Shown here: piece by piece, positions 7,916-15,802 of the stretch
Layout of the letters: the number at the start of each line of letters is the position of its first letter
Position numbering within the stretch: the stretch's first letter is position 1
Assembly (NCBI GenBank): GCA_934561555.1
Contig: CAKTGQ010000019.1
Coordinates: 1-41,978, forward strand
DNA length: 41,978 nt
Direction of reading: 5' to 3'
Origin: an uncultured Faecalibacterium sp.
GTDB taxonomy: Bacteria > Bacillota > Clostridia > Oscillospirales > Ruminococcaceae
Position numbers and translations under genes: made by a program
The notes under the pieces: generated by a model
Told to the model about the DNA's origin: nothing
The model's input: only the letters and a program-made list of their open reading frames with translations
Database searches by the model: none

Positions 7916-8779
7916 TCATTTTTCAGTAGATTCTTCCAGATTCTTTCGGTACTGTGCCGGACTGACACCATACTCTTTCTTGAATACCCGGCTAAAATAG
8001 AGGGGGTTATCATACCCTACGATCTCTGCAATTTCTCCAATATTGTATTCGGTGTTCTCCAATAAGCTCTGTGCATTTACCATCCGAAGGGACAGGATGT
8101 ATTGTGCAGGGCTTATTTTCATGTACTGCTTAAAATTACGGATAAACCAGTTCGTACTGATATGCAGCGATTCTGCGTAATCGTCCACACTGACCTTTGT
8201 ATTATAGTTCTCGTTAAAGTAGGCAACGGCGGCTTCGATTTCTTCCGGGATGCTTGTAGTTGTTTTCTCGCTTTCCTGCTGTTGCCGGCTTACTAAAAGC
8301 AGAATGATGTTGAAGAGAGAAGCAATATAGTCTTCATAGCCATATTCGCATTGTTGCAGTTCCCGGATGATCTTTCGGAACAGCATTTTGTAATCCGGCA
8401 GTGTGCCGCTGTAAAAAACGTGCTTGTCCAAGGGGATTCCGTGATAGTTCAGGATGTTTTTGACATCGTATCCTGTAAAGTGAATCCAGAACACCTCTGG
8501 ATGATCTTCTACATAGTAGACATACTTCTGGATTTCTTTCGGCTGATAAAGCACCATGTGTCCAGAAGTCACCACTTCCTCAACACCATCGAACCAGAAG
8601 TGTGCTTTACCAGATGCCACATAGAGGATTTGATAGTCTCTGCGACCCTTTGCCCAAAAAGTAGGTAGCTTAGGTCGTTTTTTCAAGCGATAAGTGCCGC
8701 AGCTGCCTACGACCAGCGGCTTTGAGTAGTCTTTGAAATCCAAACGGGAGTTGTTCAAATATCCTGAGTTGAAATACAT
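7916..8779 (-). CDS. AraC-family transcriptional regulator
   Basis: A 287-residue regulator, probably the sugar-responsive activator of the divergent symporter and beta-galactosidase genes. The N-terminal half is a cupin-like sensor (GTYRLKKRPKLPTFWAKGRRDYQILYVASGKAHFWF is its start; hydrophobic strands follow). The C-terminal 100 residues form the double helix-turn-helix (VSVDDYAESLHIS..WFIRNFKQYMKISPAQYI, then NIGEIAEIVGYDNPLYFSRVFKKEYGVSPAQYR). I chose the ATG at 8779 because GAGGAGG stands about 8 bases before it and the product then has the usual family length; longer in-frame extensions upstream show no similarity. The acetyltransferase stub follows. Confidence 0.92.
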   Translation of the reverse strand: MYFNSGYLNNSRLDFKDYSKPLVVGSCGTYRLKKRPKLPTFWAKGRRDYQILYVASGKAHFWFDGVEEVVTSGHMVLYQPKEIQKYVYYVEDHPEVFWIHFTGYDVKNILNYHGIPLDKHVFYSGTLPDYKMLFRKIIRELQQCEYGYEDYIASLFNIILLLVSRQQQESEKTTTSIPEEIEAAVAYFNENYNTKVSVDDYAESLHISTNWFIRNFKQYMKISPAQYILSLRMVNAQSLLENTEYNIGEIAEIVGYDNPLYFSRVFKKEYGVSPAQYRKNLEESTEK

Positions 8780-8908
8780 CCCTGCGTCCTCCTCATCTTC
8801 AGAGATTTTACAGTGATTTGGGAAATGTTCTATCAAAAAATTACAAACTCTTTGATTTTGTGCATATTTTGTTCCATCTTGTCTATATCTTTTTGTTCCA
8901 TTAGATTC

Positions 8909-8953
8909 TATAATATTTTCAGACGAAACGCAAGAGATTTGGGCAACTTGCGT
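8909..8953 (+). promoter_or_regulatory. Probable activator-dependent promoter and inverted repeat before the symporter
   Basis: A perfect -10 TATAAT (8909-8914) has no convincing -35 hexamer, as expected when an AraC-type activator recruits polymerase. Just downstream, ACGCAAG (8928-8934) and CTTGCGT (8947-8953) form an inverted repeat with a 12-base gap. This could be an operator or a leader hairpin. Confidence 0.45.
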
Positions 8954-9028
8954 AATGAGAATTCCAGTCTGAAGTGCGCAGCAGATTGGTCGCGCCCACA
9001 CAAAACAAGCAAGATGGGAGAAAGCACA

Positions 9029-10399
9029 ATGACTGAGAAGCGTTATCTAAAGTGGTATAATAAAGTCGGCTATGGTTCAGGCGATATTGCGGGCAACGTG
9101 GTGTATGCGTTCCTGTCCTCCTTCGTCATGATCTATCTGACCAACACCGTTGGCCTGAACCCCGGTATTGTCGGCACTCTGATTGCAGTTTCCAAACTGC
9201 TGGACGGTGTGACGGACATTTTCTTTGGTTCTATGATTGACAAAACGCATTCTAAGATGGGCAAAGCCCGTCCTTGGATGCTGTACGGCTACATTGGCTG
9301 TGCCATTACGCTGGTGGCAATTTTCGCCATCCCGACCAATCTGGGACAGTTTGCACAGTACGCATGGTTCCTGATTGCATATACTCTGCTGAACGCTGTA
9401 TTCTACACTGCCAACAACATTGCTTACTCTGCACTGACTGCTCTTGTCACGAAGAACAGTGCCGAACAGGTCGAGATGGGTTCTTGGCGTTTCATGTTCG
9501 CATTTGCAACCAGCCTGCTCATCCAGTCCATTACGCTGGGTGCTGTTACGGCATTGGGCGGTGGTGCTGCTGGTTGGCGCACTGTTGCAATCATCTACGC
9601 CATCATCGGTCTGCTTGTCAACACCCTCTCCGTTTTCTCTGTGAAGGAACTGCCGGAAGGCGAATTGGTGGATACCACCGACAAAAAGGAAATCGAGCAG
9701 GACGAAAAGTACAATCTGGTTCAGGCTGCAAAGCTGCTTGCTGGTAACAAATATTATATGATGATTTGCGTCACCTACATTTTGCAGCAGATCTACGGTG
9801 CCATGATCAGCATGGGCACCTACTATGCAACCTACATCCTTGGCAACCAGAATCTGTTCGGTGTATTCTCTTGGGCAATCAATATTCCTCTGATCATCGC
9901 ACTGGTGTTCACCCCGACCTTGGTTGCAAAGTGGAATGGAATGTATAAGCTGAATGTAATGAGCTATACTCTGGCAACGATTTCTCGTGCACTGGTTGCT
10001 GTAGCTGGTTACATGGGCAGCGGCAATGTGACCTTGATGCTGCTCTTTACTGCAATCGCAGCTCTTGGTCAGGGTCCTTGGCAGGGCGATATGAACGCTG
10101 TGATTGCTGCTTGCTCTGAATATACTTGGCTGACGAAGCATAAGCGCGTGGATGGCACGATGTACTCCTGCACTTCTCTCGGTGTGAAGCTGGGCGGCGG
10201 TCTGGGTACTGCCATCACCGGCTGGCTGCTGGCAGCAAGCCATTTTGACAGCGCCCTGACCGTTCAGCCGGATTCCTGCATCAATATGCTGAAGATCATG
10301 TATCTGGTGATTCCGTTTGCTCTGGATGCCATCATCACCTTTATCCTCTCTCGTATGAAGGTCGAAGAAGCAAATGAAAAACTGCGTGCAGCAGTCTGA
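9029..10399 (+). CDS. GPH-family sugar:cation symporter (LacS/MelB type)
   Basis: A 456-residue twelve-helix transporter of the glycoside-pentoside-hexuronide family, expected to bring galactosides in with Na+ or H+. The N-terminus (YNKVGYGSGDIAGNVVYAFLSSFVMIYLTNTVG) and the loop 'DIFFGSMIDKTHSKMGKARPWML' are family signatures. The MelB-like aspartates lie in the first helices. It lacks the EIIA-like C-terminal extension of streptococcal LacS. The ATG at 9029 has GGGAG 8 bases upstream; an in-frame ATG at 9014 is the alternative. The gene is followed by lacZ after 114 bases, and the AraC gene diverges from it, so galactoside uptake is the natural inference; the exact substrate is not proven. 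Confidence 0.9.
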   Translation: MTEKRYLKWYNKVGYGSGDIAGNVVYAFLSSFVMIYLTNTVGLNPGIVGTLIAVSKLLDGVTDIFFGSMIDKTHSKMGKARPWMLYGYIGCAITLVAIFAIPTNLGQFAQYAWFLIAYTLLNAVFYTANNIAYSALTALVTKNSAEQVEMGSWRFMFAFATSLLIQSITLGAVTALGGGAAGWRTVAIIYAIIGLLVNTLSVFSVKELPEGELVDTTDKKEIEQDEKYNLVQAAKLLAGNKYYMMICVTYILQQIYGAMISMGTYYATYILGNQNLFGVFSWAINIPLIIALVFTPTLVAKWNGMYKLNVMSYTLATISRALVAVAGYMGSGNVTLMLLFTAIAALGQGPWQGDMNAVIAACSEYTWLTKHKRVDGTMYSCTSLGVKLGGGLGTAITGWLLAASHFDSALTVQPDSCINMLKIMYLVIPFALDAIITFILSRMKVEEANEKLRAAV

Positions 10400-10435
10400 T
10401 AACAAGCCATTATCATTTCTCCTTCATCTGCTGTT

Positions 10436-10465
10436 CCCCGGAGGAATCCAGCGATTCCTCCGGGG
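10436..10465. other. Perfect 13-bp hairpin between symporter and beta-galactosidase genes
   Basis: CCCCGGAGGAATC (10436-10448) pairs perfectly with 10453-10465 around the loop CAGC. No T tract follows on either strand, so it is not a standard terminator. It may protect the mRNA 3' end of the symporter message, or tune the relative yield of the two genes. Confidence 0.7.
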
Positions 10466-10513
10466 AGGCTGGAGAAATATTATAAAATTATAAAAGGTAA
10501 ATGAGGAAATACT

Positions 10514-13500
10514 ATGGCTGCATTTGATTTTGCAAAAGTAAAAGACCCCACCTTTTTCAAGGAAAACGTGCTGAATGCTCATGCAAGTTTCCGTACTTAC
10601 GCTTCCCGCGAAGAATATCTGGCAGGAGAATCTTCGCTTGCGCTGAAGCTGGACGGCATCTGGAAATTCGCCTACGCAAAGAACTACACCAGTGCCATCC
10701 CCGGCTTTGAAAAGACGGATTACGATTGCAGCGGCTGGGATGACATTCATGTTCCGGCACACATCCAGATGGAGGGCTACGACATTCCCCAGTACGCGAA
10801 TGTTCAGTATCCGTGGGATGGCCGTGAAGAAGTACAGCCGGGTGAGATCCCGCAGCGGTTCAATCCGGTGGCAAGCTATGTAAAATACTTCGAGCTGCCG
10901 GAATCCATGCAGGGCAAGCCCGTCCACATCGAGTTCGAGGGTGTGGAAAGCGGCATGGCTCTTTGGCTGAACGGGTCTTATGTGGGTTACACCGAGGACA
11001 GCTTCTCCGCACACGCATTCGATCTGACTCCCTATCTCCAGCCGGGCGTGAACAAACTTGCCGTGCAGGTGTTCAAGTGGACTTCCTCCAGCTGGTGCGA
11101 AGATCAGGACTTCTTCCGCTTCTCCGGCATCTTCCGCAGCGTGTGGCTGTACGCCATCCCCACCGTGCATCTGGAAGATGTATCCGTCAAAACGCTGTTT
11201 GCCGGGGATGATTTCGCTCATTCCACGCTGGAAGTTGCACTGCAGGTGGAGGGCAAGGGTGCAGCCCGTCTGACCCTGCGCCGCAGTGAGCTGGAAGTGT
11301 TCTCCGAAAAAACCGCACTGAACGGCGGCTCTGTTCTGTTCAGCCATGCGGTGGAAAACCCCCACCTGTGGAGTGCAGAGGACCCGGCTCTGTATGAACT
11401 GGAAATCGAGCTGCTGGACAATGCAGGCCATCTGGTAGAGGTGACTGGGCAGAAAGTCGGTTTCCGCAAGTTCGAGTTGAAGAACAATCGGATGCTGCTC
11501 AACGGCAAGCGCATCGTGTTCAAGGGTGCCAACCGTCATGAGTTCAGCTCCATTACGGGTCGTGCTGTGGGCGTACACACCCATGAGGAACTGCTTCGGG
11601 ATATCATCACCATGAAGCAGAACAACATCAATGCCATCCGTACCAGCCATTACCAGAATCAGGATGCACTGTACGACCTGTGCGACGAGTATGGTCTGTA
11701 TATGATCGCAGAGAACAATCTGGAATCCCATGGCACATGGGACATCCATCAGGCGGGCATTCGCGGCATCGAGGGCGTTTTGCCCAATGATAAGCCGGAG
11801 TGGAAAGCCGTCCTGTTTGACCGCATGAATTCCACTTACCAGCGTGACAAAAATCATCCTGCTGTTCTGATCTGGTCTCTGGGCAACGAATCGTTTGGCG
11901 GTGAGACTCTGCTCCAGATGGCCGAGATGGTCCGCCGCTTTGATGACACCCGTCTGGTGCATTACGAAGGTGTGGTCAACGATCCCCGCTTCCTCGAAAC
12001 CACCGATATCGAGAGCCATATGTACAGCACGGTCAAGGACATTAAAGAGTATCTGGCACAGGGCGATAAGCGGCCTTATATCGAGTGCGAATACTCTCAT
12101 GCTATGGGCAACTCCAACGGTGCTTTGCACAAGTACACGGAACTTGCCGACCAGAAGGACTGCGGCTATCAGGGCGGCTTTATCTGGGATTACATCGACC
12201 AGTCCATCTGGAAAAAAGACCGCTACGGTAAGTGGTTCCAAGCCTACGGCGGCGACTTCGGCGAGCGTCCTACCGACTATAATTTCAGCGGAAACGGCAT
12301 TGCCTACGGTGGTGACCGTGCTCCTTCTCCCAAGATGCAGGAGGTCAAGTTCTGCTATCAGAACATCGCCGTTTCCATCGACAACTCTGGCTTTGAAGTC
12401 TGGAACAAGAACCTGTTCACCTCTACGGATGCTTTCGACTGCGTTGCTCTGCTGCATCGTGATGGAAAGCTGTATCAGCAGCAGAAACTGACCAATATTG
12501 ATGTTGCTCCCGAAGAGCGTTCCAGCTTCCCGCTGCCGTTTATGGTCCCTGCGCTCCCCGGTGAATATGCAGTGACCATCAGCTTCCGTTTGAAGGAGGA
12601 CACCAGCTGGGCAAAGAAGGGTCACGAAGTCGCCTTTGGACAGGGTGTGATTGCTGTGGTCCGTTCCATTCCCAGCAAGAAGGTCACGCCGTTTACCGTT
12701 ACGCACGGTACACACAACATCGGTGTCCGGGGTGAGAATTTCGATGTTTTGTTCTCCGATCTGAACGGCGGTCTGACTTCCTACCGCTATGCCGGCAAGG
12801 AGATGATTCAGGAGATTCCCCGTCCCAACTTCTGGCGCGCTCCCACCGACAACGACTGCGGCAACAACATGGGCGGCGTTCGCGGTCAGTGGAAGCTGGC
12901 AAGCCTGTACGCTACCGCCAAGGGCATCGGCAAGGAGATCCCGTCTGTTCACGGCGGCACCATCCTCCAGAACCCCACCTGCGAGGTGGAAGCCGACAGC
13001 GTGGTCGTGACCTATCTCTATAACCTCCAGACCAGCCCCGCAGCAGAGTGCAGCCTGCAGTACCGTGTGTTCGGTGATGGCCGCATCCAGACCACCCTGC
13101 ACTATGACCCGGTGGAAGGACTTGCAGCAATGCCGGAGTTCGGCGTACTGTTCAAGATCGACGCTGACTACGACACGGTGGAGTGGTACGGAAACGGCCC
13201 TGCGGAGACCTACTGGGATCGTCAGCATGGTGCAAAGCTGGGCATTTACCAGAACAAGGTCGCAGACAACATGGCGCAGTACCTTGTGCCGCAGGAGTGC
13301 GGTGCAAAGACCACTGTGCGCTGGGCAAAGGTAGTGGACCGCAAGGGTCGTGGACTGCTGTTTACCGCAGATGCCGCAAAGCCCATGTTCTTCTCTGCGC
13401 TGCCCTACACTCCCCATGAAATGGAGAGTGCCAAACATCCCTACGAGCTGCCCCCGGTCCATTACACGGTCATCCGTGCTATGGGCGAGCAGATGGGCGT

Positions 13501-13597
13501 TGGCGGCGATGACAGCTGGGGTGCCAATGTCCACCCGGAGTATATTCCTGATGTGACCAAGCCTGTGGAGTTCACCTTTACGTTCCGTGGCATCTGA
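10514..13597 (+). CDS. lacZ: Beta-galactosidase, glycoside hydrolase family 2
   Basis: This 1027-residue enzyme hydrolyses terminal beta-galactose from lactose and related galactosides in the cytoplasm. Length and domain order match E. coli LacZ: sugar-binding jelly roll (about 40-215), immunoglobulin-like domain (about 215-320), TIM barrel (about 320-610), a second Ig-like domain and the C-terminal small-chain beta-sandwich (about 730-1025). The acid/base glutamate is E459 in IWSLGNES, and the nucleophile is E526 in ECEYSHAMGNS. No signal peptide is present. GAGGAAA lies before the ATG. The gene shares a transcript with the symporter and is probably controlled by the AraC regulator at 7916-8779. 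Confidence 0.96.
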   Translation: MAAFDFAKVKDPTFFKENVLNAHASFRTYASREEYLAGESSLALKLDGIWKFAYAKNYTSAIPGFEKTDYDCSGWDDIHVPAHIQMEGYDIPQYANVQYPWDGREEVQPGEIPQRFNPVASYVKYFELPESMQGKPVHIEFEGVESGMALWLNGSYVGYTEDSFSAHAFDLTPYLQPGVNKLAVQVFKWTSSSWCEDQDFFRFSGIFRSVWLYAIPTVHLEDVSVKTLFAGDDFAHSTLEVALQVEGKGAARLTLRRSELEVFSEKTALNGGSVLFSHAVENPHLWSAEDPALYELEIELLDNAGHLVEVTGQKVGFRKFELKNNRMLLNGKRIVFKGANRHEFSSITGRAVGVHTHEELLRDIITMKQNNINAIRTSHYQNQDALYDLCDEYGLYMIAENNLESHGTWDIHQAGIRGIEGVLPNDKPEWKAVLFDRMNSTYQRDKNHPAVLIWSLGNESFGGETLLQMAEMVRRFDDTRLVHYEGVVNDPRFLETTDIESHMYSTVKDIKEYLAQGDKRPYIECEYSHAMGNSNGALHKYTELADQKDCGYQGGFIWDYIDQSIWKKDRYGKWFQAYGGDFGERPTDYNFSGNGIAYGGDRAPSPKMQEVKFCYQNIAVSIDNSGFEVWNKNLFTSTDAFDCVALLHRDGKLYQQQKLTNIDVAPEERSSFPLPFMVPALPGEYAVTISFRLKEDTSWAKKGHEVAFGQGVIAVVRSIPSKKVTPFTVTHGTHNIGVRGENFDVLFSDLNGGLTSYRYAGKEMIQEIPRPNFWRAPTDNDCGNNMGGVRGQWKLASLYATAKGIGKEIPSVHGGTILQNPTCEVEADSVVVTYLYNLQTSPAAECSLQYRVFGDGRIQTTLHYDPVEGLAAMPEFGVLFKIDADYDTVEWYGNGPAETYWDRQHGAKLGIYQNKVADNMAQYLVPQECGAKTTVRWAKVVDRKGRGLLFTADAAKPMFFSALPYTPHEMESAKHPYELPPVHYTVIRAMGEQMGVGGDDSWGANVHPEYIPDVTKPVEFTFTFRGI

Positions 13598-13624
13598 TGA
13601 TTGCCCGCAAACGAGGTGTTCTCT

Positions 13625-13879
13625 GTGAAAAAAGCGAAAGATCAGCCTGAATCTGAACCAGCCGAACTAGCATCCCTTGTTGGAGAGCGGATCAGAAAGA
13701 TCCGCAAAGAAGAGGGCTTAAGCCTAGAGCTTTTTGCTTTATCGCAGCAGATGATGTTGCGTCCAAAAAGCCCGCTTGACCCTGCGATTGACCAGATAAA
13801 ATCTTTGGCATTGTGGTCAAAATTGTGGTCAAAACCAAATGAGGTTAGCCTACAAGCAAAAAAATCCAACAATTTCTAA
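13625..13879 (+). pseudogene. XRE-type regulator, N-terminal fragment cut by an insertion
   Basis: A GTG start at 13625 with GAGG 8 bases upstream opens a frame whose first part (LASLVGERIRKIRKEEGLSLELFA) looks like the first helices of a Cro/CI-type helix-turn-helix. The match ends near 13737, and the remaining residues to the stop at 13879 resemble nothing, so the rest of the gene appears replaced by the recombinase element. It lies 27 bases after lacZ and was probably the third gene of that operon. The loss of the recognition helix should make it non-functional. Confidence 0.55.
13811..13834. repeat. Tandem duplication of a 12-mer
   Basis: TTGTGGTCAAAA occurs twice, head to tail, with no spacer, between the broken XRE gene and the recombinase. 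It could be a recombinase or excisionase arm site, or slippage. Confidence 0.6.
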
Positions 13880-13897
13880 CGTGAAATCGTTGGATTT
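13858..13897 (-). terminator. Terminator of the serine recombinase gene
   Basis: On the minus strand AAATCCAACGATTTC pairs with GAAATTGTTGGATTT (15 positions, one G-U) and is followed by seven T residues. The recombinase stop codon lies at the base of the stem. Confidence 0.85.
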
Positions 13898-15467
13898 ATG
13901 GTCCAGCAAGGCTGGACAAATCCGAACTTGTCGGGGCAAGGCCCCTCCATCTTGCTTGCGCAAGACCGTTCTGTTGCTCGAAAGCCCCACTGGGGCTTTC
14001 GTTGCTTCGCAAACGCAAACTTTTTTCTCCGCAATCAGCGGTCAAGGTGTCCTCAAACCGGACGGTTTGGGTGCCATCCTTGTAGTTGAACGTGATCAGC
14101 ATCCGGTCATCGTACAGGAAAATGGCATTCACAAAAATTTCAATCAGCGCTTTCCGCTGCTTTTTCTGCGAAATATCGAACTTTCTAAATTTCATCAGCC
14201 AGAATCGGATGAAATCCTCATTGAAACTGGGCTTCTTCAATTTTTCATCTGCGATTTTTGCAGTCAGCTCATCCTTCTGGATTTCCAGCGCTTCCAGACG
14301 CTCTTTCGTTGTCCGGGTGTACAAGCCGTCCTCGATCGCCTTCATCAGGTTGTCCAGCTTTTTGTTGACCTCTCGCAGTTGCTTTTCCAGCAGAGGGATC
14401 GTGGTGTTCTCCTGATTCTGCACATCCATGACCAATTGAACGATCTTTTCGATCACCGCATCGTCCTGAATCAGCTTCATGGTCTCCCGGACGACCAGAT
14501 CTTCCAGCCATTCTTTCTGCACGGTCTTTTTGTTGCAGCCCTTACGCCGCTTGACGTTGGCGCATTTATAATAATAGTAGGTACGCCCGGTAGCACTGGT
14601 TCCGCTTTCGCCGAACATCAGCGCACCGCATTTGCCGCAGAACAGCTTGGTGGTCAGCAGATATTCCTCGTCTGCCTTGCCACAGGCAGGGGCACGCTTG
14701 TTCTTATCCAAACGCTTCTGCACCCGGTCAAACAGGTCTTTCGGAACAATAACCGGAATTGCATCCGGCACAACGATATCCCGGAAAGACAATTCGCCAA
14801 TGTACCGGCGGTTCTTCAGCATGGTGTTCACGCTGCTGTGGGTCATTTTGCCGCCCAGCATATTGCGGACACCCTTGTCGTTGAGGAAGTTTACGATCTC
14901 CACCATTTTATCGCCGTTGTCATATCGCTGAAAGGCCTCCAGCACCAGCGGAGCGATCAGCGGGTCAAGATGATAAAACTTGTCATCGTCGATTTTATAG
15001 CCGATAGTTCCTGTACCGCCAGTGCACTTACCCTTCAGAGCGTTCTCGGTCTGACCACGAATCACTTTTTCGGACAGCTCTGCGGAATAGTATTCTGCCA
15101 TGCCTTCCAGAAGGGTTTCCACCAGAATGCCCTGTGAGCCCTCGGCAATGGGTTCCATAACAGAAATCAGATGGACACCGTTCTTTTTCAGGATCATCTT
15201 GTAGTTTGCGCTATCAAAACGATTCCGGGCAAAGCGGTCAAATTTCCAGACGAGAACAACATCAAACAGCTTCTTGCCGCTGTCTTTGATCATCTGCTGG
15301 AACTCCGGGCGATTGTCCGTTTTGGCAGAGAATGCACGATCAATGTAGTGCTTGATGACCGTGATACCGTTCTTTTCGGCATAAGCCGTACATTCCCGAA
15401 TCTGACCCTCGATGGATTCTTCGCGCTGGTTATCGCTGGAATAGCGGGCGTAAATTACGGCGGTCAT
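13896..15467 (-). CDS. Large serine recombinase (resolvase/integrase type)
   Basis: A 523-residue site-specific recombinase that should integrate, excise or invert a mobile element. The catalytic resolvase domain (about 1-150) starts MTAVIYARYSSDNQ with the nucleophilic serine in YSS, and has 'VWKFDRFARNRFDS' and 'LLEGMAEYYSAELSEKV' motifs. The 'Recombinase' domain follows (about 155-265). A zinc ribbon (CGKCGALMF...YKCANVKRRKGC, about 285-315) and a coiled coil (about 350-420) come next. AGGAAGTGAG precedes the ATG. The last 40 or so residues (RSNESPSGAF...) are translated from a dispersed hairpin repeat and are not part of the family, so the native C-terminus was probably replaced or extended. 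Confidence 0.95.
   Translation of the reverse strand: MTAVIYARYSSDNQREESIEGQIRECTAYAEKNGITVIKHYIDRAFSAKTDNRPEFQQMIKDSGKKLFDVVLVWKFDRFARNRFDSANYKMILKKNGVHLISVMEPIAEGSQGILVETLLEGMAEYYSAELSEKVIRGQTENALKGKCTGGTGTIGYKIDDDKFYHLDPLIAPLVLEAFQRYDNGDKMVEIVNFLNDKGVRNMLGGKMTHSSVNTMLKNRRYIGELSFRDIVVPDAIPVIVPKDLFDRVQKRLDKNKRAPACGKADEEYLLTTKLFCGKCGALMFGESGTSATGRTYYYYKCANVKRRKGCNKKTVQKEWLEDLVVRETMKLIQDDAVIEKIVQLVMDVQNQENTTIPLLEKQLREVNKKLDNLMKAIEDGLYTRTTKERLEALEIQKDELTAKIADEKLKKPSFNEDFIRFWLMKFRKFDISQKKQRKALIEIFVNAIFLYDDRMLITFNYKDGTQTVRFEDTLTADCGEKSLRLRSNESPSGAFEQQNGLAQARWRGLAPTSSDLSSLAGP
13926..14022. repeat. Dispersed double-hairpin repeat, copy 1
   Basis: Two stems, GGGGCAAGGCCCC (13933-13945) and AAAGCCCCACTGGGGCTTTC (13981-14000), followed by a 'CGCAAACGC' word. 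The same arrangement recurs in the same orientation at 24691-24790. Here it overlaps the 3' end of the recombinase gene. Confidence 0.8.
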
Positions 15468-15485
15468 AGGCTCACTTCCTTTTTC

Positions 15486-15746
15486 TTATCGAACAGACGG
15501 GTAGCTTTTTGCATACTTGTAGATCTGCCGTGCACAGTCAAGGCTCATTTTGCTGGAATCGTTGTGTTTGAGCCATGCGTTCACGTTGCCCGGATTCAAC
15601 TTTAAGTCTGTGTAGAGACGATAATTCGTCAGTTTCTTTTTCTGCAGGTCTATTACGCTCGCATTACTGAATTTCTGCGTTCCCAGCCATCTCCATTGCA
15701 GCGTTCGATTGACGCAGGTTGCGTTATCGGTAGATACAGCAAACAC
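15486..15746 (-). pseudogene. HTH protein upstream of the recombinase, 5'-truncated
   Basis: The readable part (LTNYRLYTDLKLNPGNVNAWLKHNDSSKMSLDCARQIYKYA) has the form of a small helix-turn-helix protein of the kind often found directly before serine recombinases, ending 18 bases before the recombinase start. The only start in frame is a GTG that lies inside the terminator hairpin of the neighbouring GH112 gene, and no ribosome binding site precedes it. The 5' part was therefore lost at the element border near 15740. It may still be translated from an internal start, but I see no good one. Confidence 0.5.
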
Positions 15747-15785
15747 AACGGGCGGCTCCGGTAACAGAGCCGCCCGTTGTGTTCG
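15742..15785 (-). terminator. Terminator of the GH112 operon
   Basis: ACACAACGGGCGGCTC pairs perfectly with GAGCCGCCCGTTGTGT around an 8-base loop (about 15743-15782). It lies just downstream of the GH112 stop, on the minus strand. The following minus-strand bases are TTTGCTG, so the U tract is short. Confidence 0.75.
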
Positions 15786-15802
15786 TTTATGAAAGTGAGA
15801 AC

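Noticed and set aside
8813..9028. N-terminal extension of the symporter
   Set aside because: It covers the AraC promoter region and shows no similarity to GPH transporters; the start at 9029 has a binding site.
10424..13534. A very long open frame antisense to lacZ (about 1,036 codons)
   Set aside because: It mirrors the codon pattern of the beta-galactosidase, has no ribosome binding site or motif, and the sense frame has both catalytic glutamates.
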